Shown here piece after piece: positions 16,053 through 25,077 of a stretch of DNA of 64,000 nucleotides; the stretch's first letter is position 1; each line of letters starts with the position of its first letter. The DNA comes from CAUPWF01 sp964369755 (GTDB lineage: Bacteria; Bacillota; Clostridia; Lachnospirales; Lachnospiraceae). A model generated the notes under the pieces. The model was not told the DNA's origin. It ran no database searches and saw only the letters and a program-made list of their open reading frames with translations. The stretch covers positions 91,872-155,871 of the forward strand of contig CAYJFY010000001.1 of NCBI GenBank assembly GCA_964369755.1. The letters run 5' to 3'. The position numbers and the translations under genes are program-made.

Positions 16053-17459
16053 CTAGTTATACTTACCCTTCTTATTTAACACTGTTTTCAAAATTTTCCT
16101 ATTTGTAATAACAGCATATGCTAGAGAAACTATTATCGAACTAACAATCTTAATCACATTATCGTAGCTGAATAAAAAGCATAGAGCCACTAAAATAGTA
16201 ATTTTCCAAACAATTTGTTTTATATCAATTTTAATTTCTATGTAGTCCCTCAGATTAATGCCTCTAAGAATCACCAAAACCACATTCGCCAATAAGCTCG
16301 AAATTGCAGCCGCATAAAGCCCAATGAATTGAATAAGAAGAAGATTCACTCCAACATTAACAATCGCAGAAATCATAGTTGTTTGTGCTATTATTTTTGT
16401 TCTCTTAAGTGCCCCGAAGATTCCCGAGTAAAATTGCGCTAACGAATGAAAATACATAGATATCATCAGTAGTGGGACAAAAATAAATCCTTCTACATAA
16501 TCACCTTGAATGAAAACCCTAAACGAGATCGGCATTCCCGCTACCATGAGTATAATCAAACTAAATACTATATTATCCATGGTTTGATACAAGGATTGAT
16601 AGTATTTTTTTGCTTCTATTTCTCCTCTATCAATCACTCGTGATGCACTTTCACTCCATGCATTATAGAAGTAATGATATATTGTTTCAACTAAACTTGG
16701 AAACTTATATGAAATCGCATAAATTCCATTTGCCGAAACCCCCATAAACATACTCACAATAACTCTATCAGAAAGATATATTATTTGTGCACAAATTGAA
16801 TTTGGAATAAGAGGAAGTGAGTATCTTAATTGCTCAATAATCACTTTTCTGGATATATAAGAAGTATCAATCTGAGTCCAAATTTTCTTTTTCACAAAAA
16901 CAAAACCAAACGCCGCCATCTCTGAAATGCACATTGAAAAAAGCAGTCCCTCAACCCCCCATCTAAAAAAAGCTACTGCAAGAACGTTTAAGACAAGTTG
17001 TGAAATATTCTTAATAGAAGAATTGACAGCATAAAACTTCATCTCGCCAAGTCCCCTTAATAGATAATTCGAAAAATTATATAAGCAAGTCATTACTACA
17101 TAAATCAAAATATAGTAGCAATATTCAACATCAAGTAGCCAATCTAACCCAAGCATTACCATTGTTAGTGCGACTATTCCAATACATGTCGTAAAAAAAG
17201 CATTGGACACTGTCCTTTTAAATTCTGTTTCATCAGAACCTTTTTCAATAATAAACCGAAACATTGCTTCATGGACAGAAAGAGAAACCACTGGCAATAA
17301 AAACGCCCCAACCGCTATGATATAGTCATATGTTCCATATTCAGCAGTGGTTAGAATGGATGTGTAAAGGGGTAATAAAATAAAAGAAATTGCCTTTGCT
17401 CCAAAACTCCCCATCGCAATATACAAGGTGTTCTTTAGTAATCTTTTCTTTTCACTCAT
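16053..17459 (-). CDS. Wzx-type polysaccharide flippase (PST/MOP family)
   Basis: A 468-residue protein with about 14 membrane helices and the MOP-family start LLKNTLYIAMGSFGAKAISF, followed by LLPLYTSILTTAEYGTYDY. It would move the undecaprenyl-linked repeat unit across the membrane for the Wzy protein. It stands between the pyruvyl transferase gene (1 nt apart) and the nucleotidyltransferase gene, within one run of minus-strand genes starting near 24.6 kb. Confidence 0.92.
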   Translation of the reverse strand: MSEKKRLLKNTLYIAMGSFGAKAISFILLPLYTSILTTAEYGTYDYIIAVGAFLLPVVSLSVHEAMFRFIIEKGSDETEFKRTVSNAFFTTCIGIVALTMVMLGLDWLLDVEYCYYILIYVVMTCLYNFSNYLLRGLGEMKFYAVNSSIKNISQLVLNVLAVAFFRWGVEGLLFSMCISEMAAFGFVFVKKKIWTQIDTSYISRKVIIEQLRYSLPLIPNSICAQIIYLSDRVIVSMFMGVSANGIYAISYKFPSLVETIYHYFYNAWSESASRVIDRGEIEAKKYYQSLYQTMDNIVFSLIILMVAGMPISFRVFIQGDYVEGFIFVPLLMISMYFHSLAQFYSGIFGALKRTKIIAQTTMISAIVNVGVNLLLIQFIGLYAAAISSLLANVVLVILRGINLRDYIEIKIDIKQIVWKITILVALCFLFSYDNVIKIVSSIIVSLAYAVITNRKILKTVLNKKGKYN

Positions 17460-17460
17460 A

Positions 17461-18579
17461 TTAGTTCCTTTTATTTCTAAAAATTATTTTTAATATTTTT
17501 TTTATCTCACGCCTTTGCTCTTGCTCACATTTAACTAGTTTAGTATATAACTTCTTATTATTTTGAACTATGTAACCAACTTTTTCTATCACATTATCAG
17601 TGAATATATCAATCATCAAATCATCCAACTCGCAGTCTTGCATCAAGGCTGAGATTTTTAGATGATTTTTTTTATCCAATAATGCAATAGGCAATGACCC
17701 ATACTTATGACCTAATAAAATGGAATGCAATCTATTGCTTAGATGATACGAAAAATTGCAATATATCTTCTCAGCAGTGTCCAAGTGTATCCTATCAGAA
17801 TTAAAAACCACATCATATCGCTCTTTTAATTCTTCGTATAATTTACTAGAAAAAGTTTGATCAGCTTCAACTTGATATGCAATTGTAATCTTAAGATTTG
17901 TACCCAGTTTTTCTGTAAGTGCTTTCAGAGATAAATCGATTTTTTCAATCAATGTTTTAGTATATTCTTCATTTTTCTCTCCATATGAAGTCTCTTTAAA
18001 GTTTAACATTACATTTGTGTTTTCATTTTGTTTAGGTGTTTCTAACCCTTTGTAAAGCCATGACATATCTGGGCAAAATTCGGCTTTTTTACTCCCCATT
18101 CTCTTACAAGTTTCTAAGGAAATGCTGTCCCTAACAAAAGAATACGTGGTAAACCTGTCACGAATTTTTTCAGAAATTTTCATATCCTTTGTAATTACAC
18201 CTATCGATCGACCGATTCTTATTGTTTTTACACCAAAAACACGATATATTCCCGATATAACTCCAGAGATAATATTCTTTATGGCTCGTTTTTTACTGCC
18301 TCCGTGCATATCACCCAACCCAGAAAAAATATACACTTTATTTTTTCTAAATATAGATTCGATAGCACATTTAAGTATTCTCAAACAAAACGACGCTTCT
18401 CTAAAGGACAGCTTTTCTTCTTTTTCAATTCCCAACTCCTCTATAAATTTTTTAGGAACACCTTTGCAATTGGCATAAATATCTCCATGATTTCGCAGTT
18501 CCTCTATCAAAGCACGATTGATAAGCGCATCACCTGCATTTGAGTATTGTGTTTTAACTTGATAAAAAATTATATTCAT
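17461..18579 (-). CDS. Polysaccharide pyruvyl transferase family protein
   Basis: A 372-residue GT-B-like enzyme. The start NIIFYQVKTQYSNAGDALIN is the usual family opening (asparagine-glycine/ala-D-x-hydrophobic), followed later by SRSIGVI-like and RDSISLETCKRMG, CPDMSW, and near the end YHLSNRLHSILLGHKYGSLP, the conserved R-H region. Members transfer pyruvate from PEP to sugars as a ketal, giving an acidic group. Together with UDP-glucose dehydrogenase it predicts an anionic polymer. It lies 12 nt after a GT4 gene. Confidence 0.87.
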   Translation of the reverse strand: MNIIFYQVKTQYSNAGDALINRALIEELRNHGDIYANCKGVPKKFIEELGIEKEEKLSFREASFCLRILKCAIESIFRKNKVYIFSGLGDMHGGSKKRAIKNIISGVISGIYRVFGVKTIRIGRSIGVITKDMKISEKIRDRFTTYSFVRDSISLETCKRMGSKKAEFCPDMSWLYKGLETPKQNENTNVMLNFKETSYGEKNEEYTKTLIEKIDLSLKALTEKLGTNLKITIAYQVEADQTFSSKLYEELKERYDVVFNSDRIHLDTAEKIYCNFSYHLSNRLHSILLGHKYGSLPIALLDKKNHLKISALMQDCELDDLMIDIFTDNVIEKVGYIVQNNKKLYTKLVKCEQEQRREIKKILKIIFRNKRN

Positions 18580-18591
18580 TCAATCCACCTA

Positions 18592-19740
18592 CTATTTTAT
18601 TAAAATCCTCTTTAAATACAGATTTTCAAACTTCTCTGCTAAAGCATCCCACGTGTATTCTTCTTTGATAAGTTTCGTCGCATTTCTTGATATTTCATGA
18701 TATCGTTCAGATGATTTCAACACACTAATTATTTCTCTGCTCCAAATATCTATATCCAAATTATTAAAAATATAGCCATTGTCTTTGTTTATCAAAGTTG
18801 CGGACCCACCGTTATAGGTTGTGAATGTCGGCAGTCCAAAAAACATTGCCTCTAGTAAAACCATTCCAAATATCTCATATCTCGTTGGCAATAGGAACAC
18901 ATCTGAAATCTCATATACTGCTTTCAAGTACTTTTGTTCTAAATAGTCACACCACATAACACTACTTGATATGCCCAATTCTTCTATTCTACGTTTGCAT
19001 AAATCTGTGTAGTCAGCCTTGCCACTTCCGACAAGAACTAGTTTAGTCCGAGGCAAACTAGAACGGATTTTTTTGATCAAATCAAGTAAAAAAAGTGTGT
19101 TCCGTCTTTCCTCAATCGCACCGATATATAGCAAATACTTCTCATTTTCACCTTTTTTGAGAAGTCCTTTTATAAATTCCTGCTCACTAATTCCTTCTAT
19201 TTCATTGAGAAAACAAGAAATGTCTAAACCAACACCAACCGTCGTAACATCACTTATCCCTTTAGATTGTATGTAATCTGTAGCGAGTACGCTTTTTGTT
19301 GCAACAATCATATTGCTTTTCCTTGAAAACGGAAGCAACAATGTGTCTAAAACACGCGCTTTCATAATATCTCCCTTATTTTCAACACAATAGTAAGGTC
19401 CATGATAATTGATGCATTTATCTTTGTATTTGCGATTGAGCCAACAAGAAGTAAAACCCAAATACTCGCTAATATGAAGAATGTCATAATCTTTAGCAAT
19501 TTTGCAAAGTGAAGGATAAACCCCTTCATAAAAAGCGCCAAACCCACGCATCCATAGAATATTTAATTTATGTCTACTATCAAATTCTAACTCCTGAGCG
19601 TAATCTTTTTCATCAGTATAATACATAACATCACAGCTATGACCTCTACGAATCAATGCTTTTGCAAGTCCTATTTCTTGCAAGTTATATAAATTGAATT
19701 TGACTTTATTGGGAGCAGTTCTTATAATTAATATTTTCAT
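18592..19740 (-). CDS. GT4-family glycosyltransferase
   Basis: A 382-residue GT-B glycosyltransferase. The C-terminal half has KYLLYIGAIEERRNTLFLLD, KLVLVGSGKADY, VFLLPTRYEIFGMVLLEAMF (the E-x7-E nucleotide-sugar motif) and GLPTFTTYNGGS. There is no membrane segment; it would act at the inner membrane face adding a sugar to the lipid-linked repeat unit. Donor and acceptor cannot be told. It sits between the radical SAM gene and the pyruvyl transferase gene. Confidence 0.9.
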   Translation of the reverse strand: MKILIIRTAPNKVKFNLYNLQEIGLAKALIRRGHSCDVMYYTDEKDYAQELEFDSRHKLNILWMRGFGAFYEGVYPSLCKIAKDYDILHISEYLGFTSCWLNRKYKDKCINYHGPYYCVENKGDIMKARVLDTLLLPFSRKSNMIVATKSVLATDYIQSKGISDVTTVGVGLDISCFLNEIEGISEQEFIKGLLKKGENEKYLLYIGAIEERRNTLFLLDLIKKIRSSLPRTKLVLVGSGKADYTDLCKRRIEELGISSSVMWCDYLEQKYLKAVYEISDVFLLPTRYEIFGMVLLEAMFFGLPTFTTYNGGSATLINKDNGYIFNNLDIDIWSREIISVLKSSERYHEISRNATKLIKEEYTWDALAEKFENLYLKRILIK

Positions 19741-19767
19741 GAGTGTTCTTTCCTTCCACCCTTAAGA

Positions 19768-20940
19768 TTAGGTGTCTAACTGCTTTGCAATATCTGCATC
19801 AACAATTTCTTCACCTGTCTTGTCCTTGAGTTGTTCTCTCGAAACATCTGACAAACCATCATTGATTACTGCGTTAAAATCAAAAGTTGAAAGTTTATCT
19901 AATTCCTCTTTCGTAACTTTTCCATCTCTATAATCTCGTACTACTTTATTTTCAAACATAGAATACTTATTCTTGCTAAAGTATTTTAAAAACTTATGTT
20001 TCATCACCCAAGCTGCTGGTTTTGGCATATATTTTTTTATTGCAGGTGATGCGGAGCCGATCATCCAACACGCTCTATCACACCCTCTAACTTTTGAGCG
20101 AACTGATTCTGCTTGTTCACTGACCCATAATTCTTCCCAGTTTTTATAGTTGTGAATATTTCCCATAACTTCTTTATCCTTCGTTCCATTACAAGGCATT
20201 ACATCTCCATATGGATCAATAAAGAATGTGTCAAAGGCCATATCGCAAGGTAAAAGCCTAGGCTGTCCATAAATATAGTTGATTAAGCCATGATTGAAAT
20301 ATGCTCTAAACCATTTTTTAGGACTGTTTGATTTTAGAAGTTCATTGATTAAACGCTCAAACTCCTTTGCGACCATTGGTCTATCTTTGATAATATTTTT
20401 CGCTTCGACAAAATAAAAACTGTTATGTAATGAAGCCGTTGCAAACTCCATATTCATATCGTTGGAAATATTGTAAAGAGGTACCAAATCTTTTGCGTTA
20501 GCATCTTGAACTGTCATTCCAAATCCAACATCCTTCATTCCCATGTCAACCAACTTCTTAAGAGTTTCATACCCTTTTTTATATCCATCGTCGAGGCCTC
20601 GTATCTCATTATTCGTTTGTTCTAGACCCTCGATAGAAATCCTTATACCAATATCTGGAAACTCCTTGCACATCTCTACGATTCTGTCAGTAAAGAACCC
20701 ATTGGTAGAGATAACGATTCTATCTGATTTTTTATACAATTCTCGAACTATTTCTTTCAAATCAGTTCTGATGAAAGGTTCTCCACCCGTAATATTGGTA
20801 AAGTACATCTCTGGAAGCTTTTTGATTGCTTCTATCGTAATTTCTTCTTCTGGTTTTGAGGGCGCTTTGTATCTATTGCACATATTGCAACGTGCATTAC
20901 ATCGATAGGTTACAATAACGGTACCATTCAATTTCTTCAT
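19768..20940 (-). CDS. Radical SAM / SPASM-like protein in the EPS operon
   Basis: A 390-residue radical SAM enzyme. The cluster motif CNARCNMC (Cys14, 18, 21) is followed by NITGGEP and VISTNG, the SAM-binding landmarks. The C-terminal part has further cysteines in LLPCDMAFDTFFIDPYGDVM, PCNGT and GCDRACW, consistent with a SPASM or twitch domain for an extra Fe-S cluster. An Ala/Lys-rich amphipathic tail follows. SPASM enzymes often modify peptides, yet similar proteins also occur inside EPS clusters with unknown sugar-related roles. Position between two GT4 genes favours sugar or lipid-carrier chemistry; a role in maturing the lasso precursor is possible and would be new. Confidence 0.8.
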   Translation of the reverse strand: MKKLNGTVIVTYRCNARCNMCNRYKAPSKPEEEITIEAIKKLPEMYFTNITGGEPFIRTDLKEIVRELYKKSDRIVISTNGFFTDRIVEMCKEFPDIGIRISIEGLEQTNNEIRGLDDGYKKGYETLKKLVDMGMKDVGFGMTVQDANAKDLVPLYNISNDMNMEFATASLHNSFYFVEAKNIIKDRPMVAKEFERLINELLKSNSPKKWFRAYFNHGLINYIYGQPRLLPCDMAFDTFFIDPYGDVMPCNGTKDKEVMGNIHNYKNWEELWVSEQAESVRSKVRGCDRACWMIGSASPAIKKYMPKPAAWVMKHKFLKYFSKNKYSMFENKVVRDYRDGKVTKEELDKLSTFDFNAVINDGLSDVSREQLKDKTGEEIVDADIAKQLDT

Positions 20941-20990
20941 TCATCTCTCTCCATTCTTCGCTCAAAAACAATATATTATCAATCCTTGTA

Positions 20991-22193
20991 TTATGACTTG
21001 TAGTAAGTCATCAACTTATCTACATATTCTTTTGCCGTGTCAAATTTAACATTATGGCAGTTCTCTGTATACTCAGCGAGCAAGTCTACATTATCATAAA
21101 GTTTATTTATCATTTTTTTTAGTTCATTGCTATTGCCACTTTCAAATAGTTCACCTGTTTTTCCCACTGAAATAAGTTCAGGAATTCCTCCAATATCTGC
21201 TCCAATGACCGGTGTTCCATATAATTGACTCTCCATAACAGAGAAAGGACAATTTTCATAACACTGGGAAGGACAAAGGCTAAACATACCTTCTTTTATG
21301 AGAGTTTCCAGATTTTCTCCTGATTGAAATCCTACATTTTTAATATTCGAAACTCTTGTAATTTCATCTTCAAGTGGGCCTGTTCCTGCAAAAATAAAAT
21401 TAATATTCGGAAGCTCTTTGCACACTTTTATAAGTGTATCAATTCCTTTTTCCTTTGAAAAACGACCGAAATATAAGACATAGTTCTTCTTATTTTTTTT
21501 ATCTGTAGAAATCCCATCAACAAAATTATGAAGTGCTACCGTTTTTTTTGCAAAAATAGGATTCGTATCCATTTTTCTCTTCATGAAATTCGAGCAGCAG
21601 ATGATAGTATCAATACTTTTATAAACTCCATTAATTTTCCAAAAGTATGCCTCCATTGCGCCTATTGCACTCTTAGCAGTGGACCCATGGATACACTTAC
21701 CTTTGATACAGTTAACAAATCCCCCACCGATACACTTCTCACAATTTTCACCGGTTTGAGGATTGTTCATCATATGGTTGGGACAGATTAACTGCGAGTC
21801 ATGAGCTGTAAAGATAAGATTGATTTTTTTACCTTTCTTTTTTCTGTATCTGTCAACTTCTAAAATAATACTTGGGGTCAGCTGAAAGTTAAAATTATTA
21901 ATATGCACAACATCCGGATCAAATTTTTCTAGGACAAGACTTATTTTTTTTCTCGCTTCAATCGAATAAATCGTTTTTACGGGATAGACTAGTTTATCCA
22001 TTTTGCTTGCATTATGGAAATCCATATTAGATGTATAAGCTTTTGCACTATTTCCGACAACACGATTTTCATGCTCCATCCCAAAGTATTCCACTTCATG
22101 CCCTATAGACTTTAGATAATCACCTAATTTAAATATATAAGTTTCAGAACCTCCATTTGGATGAAGAAACTTATTTACCATCAAAATTTTCAT
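20991..22193 (-). CDS. GT4-family glycosyltransferase
   Basis: A 400-residue GT-B enzyme. The N-terminal domain opens KILMVNKFLHPNGGSETYIF, a typical acceptor-site loop. It has a Cys-rich insert (LICPNHMMNNPQTGENCEKC, then CIKGKC) seen in some GT4 proteins. The donor domain shows YVLYFGRFSKEKGIDTLIKV, FIFAGTGPLEDE, and LCPSQCYENCPFSVMESQLY with the E-x7-E type motif. Its ATG lies within the stop of the next gene upstream (4-nt overlap), indicating translational coupling. Confidence 0.9.
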   Translation of the reverse strand: MKILMVNKFLHPNGGSETYIFKLGDYLKSIGHEVEYFGMEHENRVVGNSAKAYTSNMDFHNASKMDKLVYPVKTIYSIEARKKISLVLEKFDPDVVHINNFNFQLTPSIILEVDRYRKKKGKKINLIFTAHDSQLICPNHMMNNPQTGENCEKCIGGGFVNCIKGKCIHGSTAKSAIGAMEAYFWKINGVYKSIDTIICCSNFMKRKMDTNPIFAKKTVALHNFVDGISTDKKNKKNYVLYFGRFSKEKGIDTLIKVCKELPNINFIFAGTGPLEDEITRVSNIKNVGFQSGENLETLIKEGMFSLCPSQCYENCPFSVMESQLYGTPVIGADIGGIPELISVGKTGELFESGNSNELKKMINKLYDNVDLLAEYTENCHNVKFDTAKEYVDKLMTYYKS

Positions 22194-23314
22194 TGTATTC
22201 CCTCATATATTTTCAAAGTTTTTCCCACAATATCGTCCCAACTATATTTGTTGCAGATGAAATCAACTGCAACAGCTTTATATTTATCCACTATTTCTGG
22301 GTTGTCACACAAATTCTGCAACTTCTCTTTTAAATCTTCAATTTGAGATTTTTTAAAAAGTACAGCTTTATCTTCCACTACCTCTGCAATTTCATCAATA
22401 TCAGACCCCAAGACACAGTTCCCATAACTCATAGCTTCGAGTAAGCTTAATGGCATCCCCTCTAAGTCTGACGGCAAAGTATAAATATAAGAATTGCTAT
22501 ACAGTTCATCCAATGTCGAGCCACTTACAAAATTTGTAAAAACAATACGGTCATCGTCCTTCGATAGATTTCTTATTTCAGAAAAAAATTCTTCACTATC
22601 ACTCGAACCACCAGCAATAACAAGTTTCTTATTGGTTTTGACTTCCTTGAATGCTTCTACTAGGTATTTCACACCTTTTTCTGGTACAATCCTTCCAAGG
22701 TATAAAATATACTCATCTTTTTTCAGTCCAAATGTTTTTGTTATTATATCAGCTTCTAATATCCTAGGCCTGCTTACTCCATTTGGGATAAAAATTGTAT
22801 CTCTGCCATAAGTATCTTTAAAGTACTTCTGAACATTTTTGCTAAGTACAATAATCTGCTTTGCGTTTTTTACAGCTGTTTTCTCTCCAAATTTAATATA
22901 CTTGGTAGCAAATCCACCCCATTTACTTCGTTGCCAATCAAGCCCATGAATAGTCGCAACACATTTTTTCCCAAACAATTTGGGAATCCACATCATTGCG
23001 CAAGGTCCTTCTGCGTGAAAATGCACAATATCATATTTAGAAACGGCAGTTCTCAGTGCTGCGAAAAAAGAGGAGGTCATAGCCGCTAATCCTCGTCTAT
23101 CTATCGTAAAGACTCGCTTAATCTTGACACCCTTATATTCATTTATACTCTGTTCATTCCTATATTCTTTTCCAGATACATGCTTTCCTTTTCGATTATA
23201 ACAGGTAACATCTGCACCACGGTTTACCATCCTGACCGCAAGTTCTTCGACAACTACTTCTATTCCACCCTCTCTCGAAGGAATTCTCTTATGTCCTAGC
23301 ATAGCAATTCTCAT
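22190..23314 (-). CDS. GT4-family glycosyltransferase
   Basis: A 374-residue GT-B enzyme opening RIAMLGHKRIPSREGGIEVV, close to the rhamnosyltransferase-like (DUF1972-type) start of the family. The donor domain has YILYLGRIVPEKGVKYLVEA, KLVIAGGSSDS, and YTLPSDLEGMPLSLLEAMSY. Given this N-terminal type it is often the second sugar transferase of a repeat unit, but the donor is not decidable. It follows the UDP-glucose dehydrogenase gene by 5 nt. Confidence 0.9.
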   Translation of the reverse strand: MRIAMLGHKRIPSREGGIEVVVEELAVRMVNRGADVTCYNRKGKHVSGKEYRNEQSINEYKGVKIKRVFTIDRRGLAAMTSSFFAALRTAVSKYDIVHFHAEGPCAMMWIPKLFGKKCVATIHGLDWQRSKWGGFATKYIKFGEKTAVKNAKQIIVLSKNVQKYFKDTYGRDTIFIPNGVSRPRILEADIITKTFGLKKDEYILYLGRIVPEKGVKYLVEAFKEVKTNKKLVIAGGSSDSEEFFSEIRNLSKDDDRIVFTNFVSGSTLDELYSNSYIYTLPSDLEGMPLSLLEAMSYGNCVLGSDIDEIAEVVEDKAVLFKKSQIEDLKEKLQNLCDNPEIVDKYKAVAVDFICNKYSWDDIVGKTLKIYEGIQ

Positions 23315-23319
23315 GCTTG

Positions 23320-24552
23320 TTAATCCCTCCCCAGCAGATCTCTGGTATAGACTTTTTCTTTAACATCATCCAAGTTTTCATCGTACCTATTCGCAATTAT
23401 GACCTTACAAACACTTTTGAATTTTGTTAAATCATTCAGAATTTCATTCCCCATAAATTGCTCTTCATCTTTAATCGAAGGTTCGTACACTAAAATTTTT
23501 GCGCCCTTCACTTTTAACCTTTTCATAACTCCTTGGATGGAGCTTTGTCGGAAGTTATCACTATTAGACTTCATTGCAAGCTTATAAATTCCCACTGTCG
23601 GTAAAGTACCATTATTTTCATCTAAGCTAGCATTGTCACCCAAACCACACGCAATTTCTAGGACTTTATCTGCAATAAAGTCTTTTCTCGTTCTGTTTGA
23701 TTCAACAATCGCTGTCATAATATTTTGTGGCACATCTTCATAATTTGCCAGAAGTTGTTTCGTGTCTTTTGGTAAGCAATACCCTCCATATCCAAAAGAA
23801 GGGTTATTGTAGTGATTGCCAATTCTCGGATCTAGACCCACCCCATTGATAACATCTAACGTTTTTAGTTCTTTCTTTTCACAATATGTATCAAGCTCAT
23901 TAAAAAAAGCAACACGAAGTGCAAGATATGTATTAGAGAAAAGCTTTACAGCCTCTGCTTCTACAAATCCCATAATAAGAATCTCCACAACTTCTTTCTT
24001 CGCCCCTTCTTCTAGGAGTTTCGCAAACTGTTGTGCTTTTTCTTTCAACTCTATATCCGCTGTATCTGTCCCAACAATAATTCTACTTGGATAGAAATTG
24101 TCATATAAAGCACGACTCTCTCTCAAAAATTCTGGAGAAAAAATAAGATTGCGAGCACCATATTTCTCTCTTGCCATTTTTGTGAACCCTACGGGAATAG
24201 TCGATTTTATAACCATGACTGCCGTCGGATTGTATTTAACTACTTCAACAATAACTTTTTCAACAATAGATGTGTCAAAATAATTTTTAACTGGATCGTA
24301 ATTTGTTGGCGTAGCAATAATGATGTACTCAGCGCCATCATATGCTTCTTTGGCATTCAAAGTTGCTGTTAAATTTAATTTTTCTGTTTCGAGACATTCT
24401 TCAAGTTCTTTATCCTGTATCGGCGATTTCCGGTTGTTTATCAACTCTACTTTTTCAGGAATCACATCAAGTGCAGTCACTTCGTTTTTTTGAGCCAAAA
24501 GCACTGCAAGCGATAATCCCACATATCCTGTTCCGACAACTGTAATCTTCAT
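23320..24552 (-). CDS. ugd: UDP-glucose 6-dehydrogenase (short, HasB-like)
   Basis: A 410-residue nucleotide-sugar dehydrogenase that oxidises UDP-glucose to UDP-glucuronate with NAD. The Rossmann start KITVVGTGYVGLSLAVLL, TPTNYDPVKNYFDTS, SPEFLRE and FGYGGYCLPKDTKQL with catalytic Cys259 are all present. Length and motif set match the short Gram-positive HasB group. The ATG at 24552 follows GGAAGGG; an earlier Met at 24576 is less likely. It is the first gene after the promoter at 24668-24696 and supplies an acidic donor for the EPS. Confidence 0.9.
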   Translation of the reverse strand: MKITVVGTGYVGLSLAVLLAQKNEVTALDVIPEKVELINNRKSPIQDKELEECLETEKLNLTATLNAKEAYDGAEYIIIATPTNYDPVKNYFDTSIVEKVIVEVVKYNPTAVMVIKSTIPVGFTKMAREKYGARNLIFSPEFLRESRALYDNFYPSRIIVGTDTADIELKEKAQQFAKLLEEGAKKEVVEILIMGFVEAEAVKLFSNTYLALRVAFFNELDTYCEKKELKTLDVINGVGLDPRIGNHYNNPSFGYGGYCLPKDTKQLLANYEDVPQNIMTAIVESNRTRKDFIADKVLEIACGLGDNASLDENNGTLPTVGIYKLAMKSNSDNFRQSSIQGVMKRLKVKGAKILVYEPSIKDEEQFMGNEILNDLTKFKSVCKVIIANRYDENLDDVKEKVYTRDLLGRD

Positions 24553-24667
24553 AATCTCTTCATCCCTTCCTATCATTAAACTATACTTTATATCCTTCTT
24601 TTCTATATTGCAATTTTGATTTTTCTTAATCTATGTAAACCACTCGCATTTCACACCACTAGCATAA

Positions 24668-24696
24668 ACTATAGCACTTTATACCATGATTTGCAA
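24668..24696 (-). promoter_or_regulatory. Promoter of the long EPS operon (ugd onwards)
   Basis: Minus strand TTGCAA (24696-24691), 17-nt spacer, TATAGT (24673-24668). It lies between the terminator after the lasso precursor gene and the ugd start, so the EPS genes are transcribed separately from D-C-A. The leader would be about 110 nt with nothing else recognisable. Confidence 0.65.
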
Positions 24697-24745
24697 GATT
24701 TTTATCATCCATGCCACATATAATCAAACCAAAACAATTGCTACT

Positions 24746-24798
24746 GAATAAGAAAAGAGTCTACATATTTACCACTACTATGTGGAATATGTGACTCT
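24746..24798 (-). terminator. Rho-independent terminator after the lasso precursor gene
   Basis: Long imperfect stem with outer arms AGAGTC (24756-24761) and GACTCT (24793-24798) and inner ACATATT/AATATGT pairs, followed on the minus strand by CTTTTCTTATTC. It separates the D-C-A lasso unit from the EPS promoter. Confidence 0.7.
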
Positions 24799-24838
24799 CT
24801 TCTCTTTTTAATGCTTCTCATCTTAATCCTAAGACAAA

Positions 24839-24858
24839 GAGTCTTCCTCTTAAGACTC
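24839..24858 (-). terminator. Hairpin over the stop codon of the lasso precursor gene
   Basis: Perfect 7-bp stem, GAGTCTT (24839-24845) and AAGACTC (24852-24858), with TTTGTCTTA after it on the minus strand. It contains the TAA stop of the precursor gene. It could protect the 3' end of the short mRNA or act as a first, leaky terminator before the one at 24746-24798. Confidence 0.55.
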
Positions 24859-24987
24859 AGGACAAATCTGATCACCTACTAGTGGCACATCAAAACATCC
24901 TGTATCATTTCCAAATTTGAACCATTCAAAAGATGTTTCACTGATTTCAACTGTTTCAATTGTTGGATTTTCCCATGTTTTTTTCAT
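24850..24987 (-). CDS. Lasso peptide precursor A (paeninodin-like leader), 45 aa
   Basis: A short gene behind a perfect AAAGGAGG ribosome binding site 8 nt before ATG at 24987. The N terminus MKKTWENPTIETVEISETS aligns without gaps to the 19-residue paeninodin leader: aromatic at 5, Pro8, hydrophobic at 10, Glu11, and Thr18 at position -2. Cutting after Ser19 gives a 26-residue core starting FEWFKFGND, with Asp28 as residue 9 for a nine-member macrolactam ring. The tail has Cys31 and Cys42 and ends PES, so the C-terminal Ser fits a kinase target. Another reading puts Thr29 at -2 and a 15-residue core starting at Cys31 with Asp39 as residue 9. It lies 82 nt after the cyclase gene. Assignment rests on leader pattern and neighbours; no product is known. 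Confidence 0.82.
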   Translation of the reverse strand: MKKTWENPTIETVEISETSFEWFKFGNDTGCFDVPLVGDQICPES

Positions 24988-25053
24988 GTTATTCTTCCTC
25001 CTTTATTTTTTTATTACAGCTAGTAATATAACATATTTTTTTAGCAACAATGT

Positions 25054-25077
25054 ATTTCTAACATATTTGTTAGAAAT
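25054..25077. promoter_or_regulatory. Palindrome at the cyclase stop, ahead of the precursor gene
   Basis: Perfect 9-bp inverted repeat, ATTTCTAAC (25054-25062) and GTTAGAAAT (25069-25077), with a 6-nt loop. It includes the TAA of the cyclase gene. On the minus strand it is followed by an extended -10-like TGTTATATT, which could be a weak start site for separate transcription of the precursor gene. It may be an operator or an mRNA-processing hairpin. Confidence 0.45.
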
